From 66-474 sp035695065 (GTDB lineage Bacteria; Pseudomonadota; Gammaproteobacteria; Xanthomonadales; Rhodanobacteraceae): a stretch of 64,000 nucleotides of DNA. The translations under genes were made by a program, and so were the position numbers. Location of the stretch: contig DASSEW010000022.1 in assembly GCA_035695065.1 (NCBI GenBank), positions 104,816 through 168,815 on the forward strand, written 5' to 3'. How positions within the stretch are numbered: position 1 is the stretch's first letter; each line of letters starts with the position of its first letter. This document shows positions 60,088 to 64,000 of the stretch, piece after piece. The notes beneath the pieces are model-generated. The model was not told the origin of the DNA. It made no database searches and worked only from the letters and a program-made list of their open reading frames with translations.

Positions 60088-61451
60088 TTGCGGCCCAACA
60101 CGTATCGCCACACGAAGTAAACCGGCAGACCCGCGACCGTGATCAGCGCGCCCATGCCGGCGTCGCCCGGATGGTCCCAGATCGTCACGCCGACGATCCA
60201 CAGCACCGCCGCCAGGAACAGCAGCGGCAGGACCGGATACAGCGGCATGCGGAACGACGCCGCATCGCCGCGGTGCATGTGGCGATACCAGAACACCGTC
60301 GCGATCACCGCGGCCATGCCCAGCCAGTCGCCGACCGTGGAGTAATTCAGCAGCTGGTCGAAGGTGCCGGTGAGCGCCAGCACGCACGACCAGAACGCCA
60401 GCAGCAACAGCGCGATGTTCGGCGAGCGCCAGCGCGGATGCAGTTTGCCGGCAACGCGGAAGAACACGCCATCCGAACCCATCACCTGGAACACGCGCGC
60501 CGCGCCGATCAGCGAGATGTTGCAGAAGCCGAGCGTGGAGATCGCGACGCCCACCGCGATCGCGCGCGCACCGGTTTCGCCGAACACGTGCCGCATCACG
60601 TCCGCTGCCGGCGCCTTGCTGGCGGCCAGTCCCGCGTGTCCGAGCACTGCCAGATAGGCCACGTTGGCCAGCACGTAGCAGGCGGCGACGCCGAGCATCC
60701 CGAAGATCAGCGCGCGCGGGATGTTCTTCTGCGGCTCGCGCAGTTCGCCGGCGATGTCGTTGACGTAATACCAGCCGCCGTAGGAGAACAGCACCGGCAT
60801 CAGCGCGCCGCCGAGCGCGAACGGGCTGATCGGCGCGGGCGGCGCAACTGGCGCCGGTGCGCCGCGCGCGAGCAGGCCGACCACGATCAGCGCGGAGATC
60901 GCCAGCAGCTTCAGCACGGTCAGGATGTTCTGCGCGAGCGAGCCTGCGCGGATACCGAACCAGTTGATGCCGGCGAGGAACACGATGGTGCCGACCGCGT
61001 ACGGCCCAGGATTTTTGATCGTGTAACCGAGCGCGGCGCCGGCGTATTGCACGAACACGGTCGCGACCGCAGCCAGCGAACCGGAGTGGTTCACCGTCAG
61101 CAGGTTCCAGCCGTACACGAAGGCGATGATCAGCCCGAACGATTCGCGCAGGTACACGTAGCCGCCGCCGGCCTGCGGGCGGCGCGCGCCGAGTTCGGCG
61201 TAGCAGAGCGCACCGATCAGCGCGACCACGCCGCCGATCACCCATGCCAGAAGTTGCTCGGCGCTCGATCCGGTCTGGCGCGCGATCGCGGCGGGCGTCA
61301 GGAAGATGCCCGAGCCGATCACGCCGCCGATCACCACCATCGCCGCCGACCACGCGCCGAGGCGGCGCACGTAGGTCACCGGCCCGCCGGGTTGCGCGTT
61401 CTCGCCGGCGGATGCGGGGGCCACGTCGGTGCGGTTGTCGAGAGCGTTCAT
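60084..61451 (-). CDS. APC-family amino acid permease
   Basis: A 455-residue transporter with twelve predicted membrane segments. Markers are VVIGGVIGSGIFLTPAAIA in the first segment, ARRPQAGGGYVYLRESFG, GWNLLTVNHSGSLAAVA, PVLFSYGGWYYVNDIAGE and LREPQKNIPRALIFG. This resembles the LAT-type exchangers for neutral or basic amino acids. The last codons and the stop TAG border a palindromic repeat. Confidence 0.9.
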   Translation of the reverse strand: MNALDNRTDVAPASAGENAQPGGPVTYVRRLGAWSAAMVVIGGVIGSGIFLTPAAIARQTGSSAEQLLAWVIGGVVALIGALCYAELGARRPQAGGGYVYLRESFGLIIAFVYGWNLLTVNHSGSLAAVATVFVQYAGAALGYTIKNPGPYAVGTIVFLAGINWFGIRAGSLAQNILTVLKLLAISALIVVGLLARGAPAPVAPPAPISPFALGGALMPVLFSYGGWYYVNDIAGELREPQKNIPRALIFGMLGVAACYVLANVAYLAVLGHAGLAASKAPAADVMRHVFGETGARAIAVGVAISTLGFCNISLIGAARVFQVMGSDGVFFRVAGKLHPRWRSPNIALLLLAFWSCVLALTGTFDQLLNYSTVGDWLGMAAVIATVFWYRHMHRGDAASFRMPLYPVLPLLFLAAVLWIVGVTIWDHPGDAGMGALITVAGLPVYFVWRYVLGRK

Positions 61452-61560
61452 GCGTCGGCTTGATCAGGTTGCGCGAGCATGACGGCAACGGGTTGCGGTG
61501 TCGAGATGTCGAACGACACACACGCTGGGCTGCAGCCGGGCTTGCCAGCCAGCCTACTTG

Positions 61561-62424
61561 CTACAAATCGACGGAACCGTTCACCACCCTCGCGCATTCG
61601 CCGCCGATCCACACCTCGCCTTCGCCGTCCACCGCGACTTCGACCACGCCGTCGCGACCGACTTCGCGGCCCTGGCTTGCGCGATAGCGGTCGCCGAATT
61701 CGTCGAGCCTGCCGGTCGCGTGCAGGTACGCGGCGATGGCGGCATTGGCACTGCCCGTGACCGGATCCTCCGGGATCCCGTCGGCGGGGCAGAACGCACG
61801 CACGGCCATTGCGAAGCCCGGCTCGCGCGAGCGACCGAACACGCACACGCCGACCGCGCCGAGCCGCGTGGTCAGCGCGGCGATTGCCGGCATGTCGGGA
61901 CGCAACGCGCGCACGGCGGATTCGTCGCCGAGATCGCCCACGATCCACCACGGTCCGTTGCAGACGTTGCGCGCGGCGCGCACTTCCGCACGCACGGCAT
62001 CGCGCAATGCCGGTACGAGCATCGCGTCTTCGTCGGCAAGCCTGGCCGAAGGCGCACGCACGTGCACGCGCCGCGACGCGCCTTCGCCCTCCACGCGCAC
62101 CGGCAGCAGGCCGGCCGCGCATTCCTGTACCAGCTCGCGCTTGCCTGCGCCCACCAGTCCCGACTCGATCGCAATGAACGCACTGCCGACGCTCGGGTGA
62201 CCGGCGAACGGCAACTCGTTGCGCGGGGTGAAGATGCGCACGCGATAGTCCGCGCCGGCCTGGATGGGCGGCAGCAGGAACGTGGTCTCGGAAAGATTGG
62301 TCCACGCGGCGAAGCGCTGCATGGCTTCCGAATCCAGCCCTTGCGCATCCACGACGACCGCCAGTGGATTGCCCTGCAAAGGCCTTGCGGTGAACACATC
62401 GATGACGGCGTAGCGGCGGAACAT
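61561..62424 (-). CDS. PhzF-fold isomerase-family protein
   Basis: A 287-residue protein of the PhzF/DapF-fold family. It begins YAVIDVFTARPLQGNPLAVV and has WTNLSETTFLLPP, with the Glu that serves as catalytic base in PhzF, then IFTPRNELPFAGHPSVGSAF and GIPEDPVTGSANAAIAAYL. No phenazine genes are nearby, so a phenazine role is unlikely; the family's general substrates are unknown. The ATG at 62424 gives the normal length. Confidence 0.88.
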   Translation of the reverse strand: MFRRYAVIDVFTARPLQGNPLAVVVDAQGLDSEAMQRFAAWTNLSETTFLLPPIQAGADYRVRIFTPRNELPFAGHPSVGSAFIAIESGLVGAGKRELVQECAAGLLPVRVEGEGASRRVHVRAPSARLADEDAMLVPALRDAVRAEVRAARNVCNGPWWIVGDLGDESAVRALRPDMPAIAALTTRLGAVGVCVFGRSREPGFAMAVRAFCPADGIPEDPVTGSANAAIAAYLHATGRLDEFGDRYRASQGREVGRDGVVEVAVDGEGEVWIGGECARVVNGSVDL

Positions 62425-62449
62425 CTGGCTATCGTCGCATATGAGTGAA

Positions 62450-62570
62450 CCGTTCGCGCTGAGCGCTTCGGCGAGCTCAGCATGAACTACGCGCGCGCAG
62501 CGGGCGGAGTCGAAGCGTCGTCCTTCGACTCCGGCCCTGTCTGGACAGGGCCTACGCTCAGGACGAACGG
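62450..62570. repeat. Inverted-repeat element upstream of lysC
   Basis: CCGTTCGCGCTGAGC (62450-62464) and GCTCAGGACGAACGG (62556-62570) pair over 13 of 15 positions. Inside, GGCCCTGTC-TG-GACAGGGCC (62533-62552) forms a tight hairpin. It is a longer member of the CTCAGGGCGAACGG family and fills most of the gap between the PhzF-type gene and lysC. Confidence 0.6.
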
Positions 62571-62657
62571 CTATGAAGCGGGACTCGCCAATTGCGTTTT
62601 TGCGCACCGCACGCAAAACTGGCGCGCCTTGCTCCCGAGAACCTCCGCGAACCTTCC

Positions 62658-64000
62658 GTGACCGCTTCCGCCCCCGCGCCGCTGCCGCCCGACGCACCCT
62701 GGATCGTGCTGAAGTTCGGCGGCACCAGCGTGGCGACCGCCGAGCGCTGGCGCACGATCCTGGAACTCGCCGCTGCCCGTCGCGCGGAAGGTGCACGCGT
62801 ACTGGTGGTCGTCTCCGCATTGTCCGGTGTGACCGATGCGCTGAAAGCACTGTGTACGTGTGCGCCGGACCGGCGCGAAGCGGCGGTACAGGCCCTGCAT
62901 GAGAAACATCGCGCGCTGGTCGCGCAGATGCAATTGCCGGAAGTCGAGGCGATGGAACGCTGGCTGGCATCGTTGAGCGCGTTGGCGATGGAGGTGCCAG
63001 ATTCGCCCCCGTCCGGCCTTCGGCCACCTTCCCCCGTAAGCGGGGGAAGGGAAAGCCATCCATGGCAGGCGCAAATCCAGGCCCACGGCGAGCTGCTTTC
63101 GAGTTCGCTCGGCGCCGTATTCATGAGCACCAACGGCCTGCGCACGGAATGGCTGGACGCACGGGAAGGCTTGCTGGCGCGCGAAGTGCCGTTCGCGAAC
63201 GAACGCGCCCGCGCGTTGTCCGCGCAGGTGGATGCGCAACACGATCCGGCGTTCGCCGCGGCGTTGGCGCAACGCGGCGAGGTGTTCATCACGCAAGGTT
63301 TCATCGCCCGCGACAGGGATGGCCGGACGGTGCTGCTCGGCCGCGGCGGTTCCGACACGTCGGCCGCGTATTTCGGCGCGCTGCTGCGCGCGGCGCGCGT
63401 GGAAATCTGGACCGACGTCGCCGGCATGTTCACCGCCGATCCGCGCCAGGTGCCGAACGCGCGCCTGCTGCAGCGGCTCGATTACGAGGAGGCGCAGGAG
63501 ATCGCGACCACCGGCGCCAAGGTGCTGCATCCGCGCTGCCTGTCGCCCTGCCGTCGCGCGCGCGTGCCGCTGCTGATCAAGGACACCCAGCGCCCGCAGC
63601 TCGAAGGCACGGTGATCGGCCCGCAGCTGCCGGAAGAGGCGCCGAGCATCAAGGCGATCAGCTCGCGGCGCGGCATCACCCTGGTCTCGATGGAAACGGT
63701 CGGCATGTGGCAGCAGGTCGGCTTCCTCGCCGACGTGTTCGCACTGTTCAAGCAACACGGCCTTTCGGTGGATCTGATCGGATCGGCGGAAACCAACGTG
63801 ACCGTGTCGCTCGACCCCACCGAGAACCTGCTGGATTCCGACGCGATCGCGGCGCTCGCCGCGGACCTGCAGAAGATCTGCCGGGTGAAGGTGATTGCGC
63901 CGTGCGCGGCGGTCACGCTGGTCGGACGCGGCATGCGCTCGATGCTTCATCGGTTGTCGTCGGTGCTCGCCGAATTCGGCCGGGAACGCGTGCACCTGAT
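62658..64000 (+). CDS. lysC: Aspartate kinase, N-terminal part (3' end outside window; probably lysC-lysA fusion)
   Basis: The reading frame from GTG 62658 stays open to the end of the window (447 residues). It phosphorylates aspartate in the Lys/Met/Thr pathway. It has VLKFGGTSVA near residue 17, FITQGFIARDRDGRTVLLGR near 215, RGGSDTSAA, EIWTDVAGMFTADPRQV and ATTGAKVLHP, followed by ACT domains. In Xanthomonadales this enzyme is usually fused to diaminopimelate decarboxylase; the window ends before that part. Residues about 113-137 are an in-frame insertion encoded by palindromic DNA. The start has no clear ribosome-binding site. Confidence 0.92.
   Translation, partial: MTASAPAPLPPDAPWIVLKFGGTSVATAERWRTILELAAARRAEGARVLVVVSALSGVTDALKALCTCAPDRREAAVQALHEKHRALVAQMQLPEVEAMERWLASLSALAMEVPDSPPSGLRPPSPVSGGRESHPWQAQIQAHGELLSSSLGAVFMSTNGLRTEWLDAREGLLAREVPFANERARALSAQVDAQHDPAFAAALAQRGEVFITQGFIARDRDGRTVLLGRGGSDTSAAYFGALLRAARVEIWTDVAGMFTADPRQVPNARLLQRLDYEEAQEIATTGAKVLHPRCLSPCRRARVPLLIKDTQRPQLEGTVIGPQLPEEAPSIKAISSRRGITLVSMETVGMWQQVGFLADVFALFKQHGLSVDLIGSAETNVTVSLDPTENLLDSDAIAALAADLQKICRVKVIAPCAAVTLVGRGMRSMLHRLSSVLAEFGRERVHL
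63000..63058 (+). repeat. Palindromic repeat read in frame inside lysC
   Basis: CCTTCCCCCG (63027-63036), loop TAAG, CGGGGGAAGG (63041-63050) is a perfect 10-bp stem; GGCCTTCGGCC (63014-63024) forms a second small hairpin. The segment adds about 24 residues (around PPSGLRPPSPVSGGRE) between two conserved parts of aspartate kinase. Confidence 0.65.

Noticed and set aside
61561..62424. Phenazine biosynthesis role for the PhzF-fold protein
   Set aside because: No other phz genes are present, and most PhzF-fold proteins are not involved in phenazine synthesis.
62425..62657. Lysine riboswitch in front of lysC
   Set aside because: Most of the 233 bp is taken by an inverted-repeat element; I cannot find the conserved core of the lysine aptamer.

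Overview
The window is chromosomal DNA from a GC-rich gammaproteobacterium, most likely Xanthomonadales (Lysobacterales) of the Rhodanobacteraceae type. The evidence is the mrcA/pilMNOPQ divergent pair, gmk/rpoZ/spoT close together, a lysC of the kind usually fused to lysA in this order, and many short palindromic repeats typical of the group. This assignment is inference from gene content. No phage, integron, CRISPR array or complete insertion sequence was found. One tRNA gene (Gly, anticodon CCC) is present.

Layout. 1-9.0 kb: the gmk 3' end, an OmpA-like protein with three internal repeats, the Mla lipid-transport operon (mlaFEDCB) with mlaA convergent to it, then rpoZ and spoT. 9.1-14.3 kb: ridA, recG, rpmE2, gltA and a conserved gene of unknown function. 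14.5-22.8 kb: PBP1A facing away from pilMNOPQ, which ends in a strong terminator. 22.9-30.0 kb: a translationally linked MoxR/DUF58/BatA/BatB/BatD cluster. 30.1-31.8 kb: macrodomain protein, MscL and a FAH-family hydrolase. 31.9-38.9 kb: a MacAB-type ABC system (adaptor, ATPase, two permeases) facing an inverted second pair of permeases. 39.0-46.6 kb: LpxO-like hydroxylase, EamA exporter, an Ada-type protein, a Rieske protein, an SLC13-type transporter, trmB, thiG and thiS. 46.7-49.3 kb: a FecR/WGW-repeat secreted protein with a Gln-rich tail.

49.4-56.1 kb: tRNA-Gly, rimK, two tandem paralogous secreted proteins each behind a near-consensus sigma-70 promoter, a BlaI-type repressor with an M56 peptidase/TonB fusion, and an OmpR-type two-component pair. 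56.1-64 kb: ilvE, a two-subunit molybdenum hydroxylase, an APC permease, a PhzF-fold enzyme and the start of lysC, which runs off the right end.

The most distinctive points are: (1) dispersed palindromic repeats that repeatedly sit on stop codons (mlaE, an ABC ATPase, ada, an APC permease) or are read through in frame (recG, batD, lysC); (2) the paralogous secreted pair upstream of blaI and the M56-TonB gene, with matched promoters and a dyad operator; (3) an intrinsic terminator placed just before the start codon of an EamA exporter; (4) an inverted repeat running into the -35 box of the pilM promoter. Functional statements come from recognised family motifs. No database search was run.
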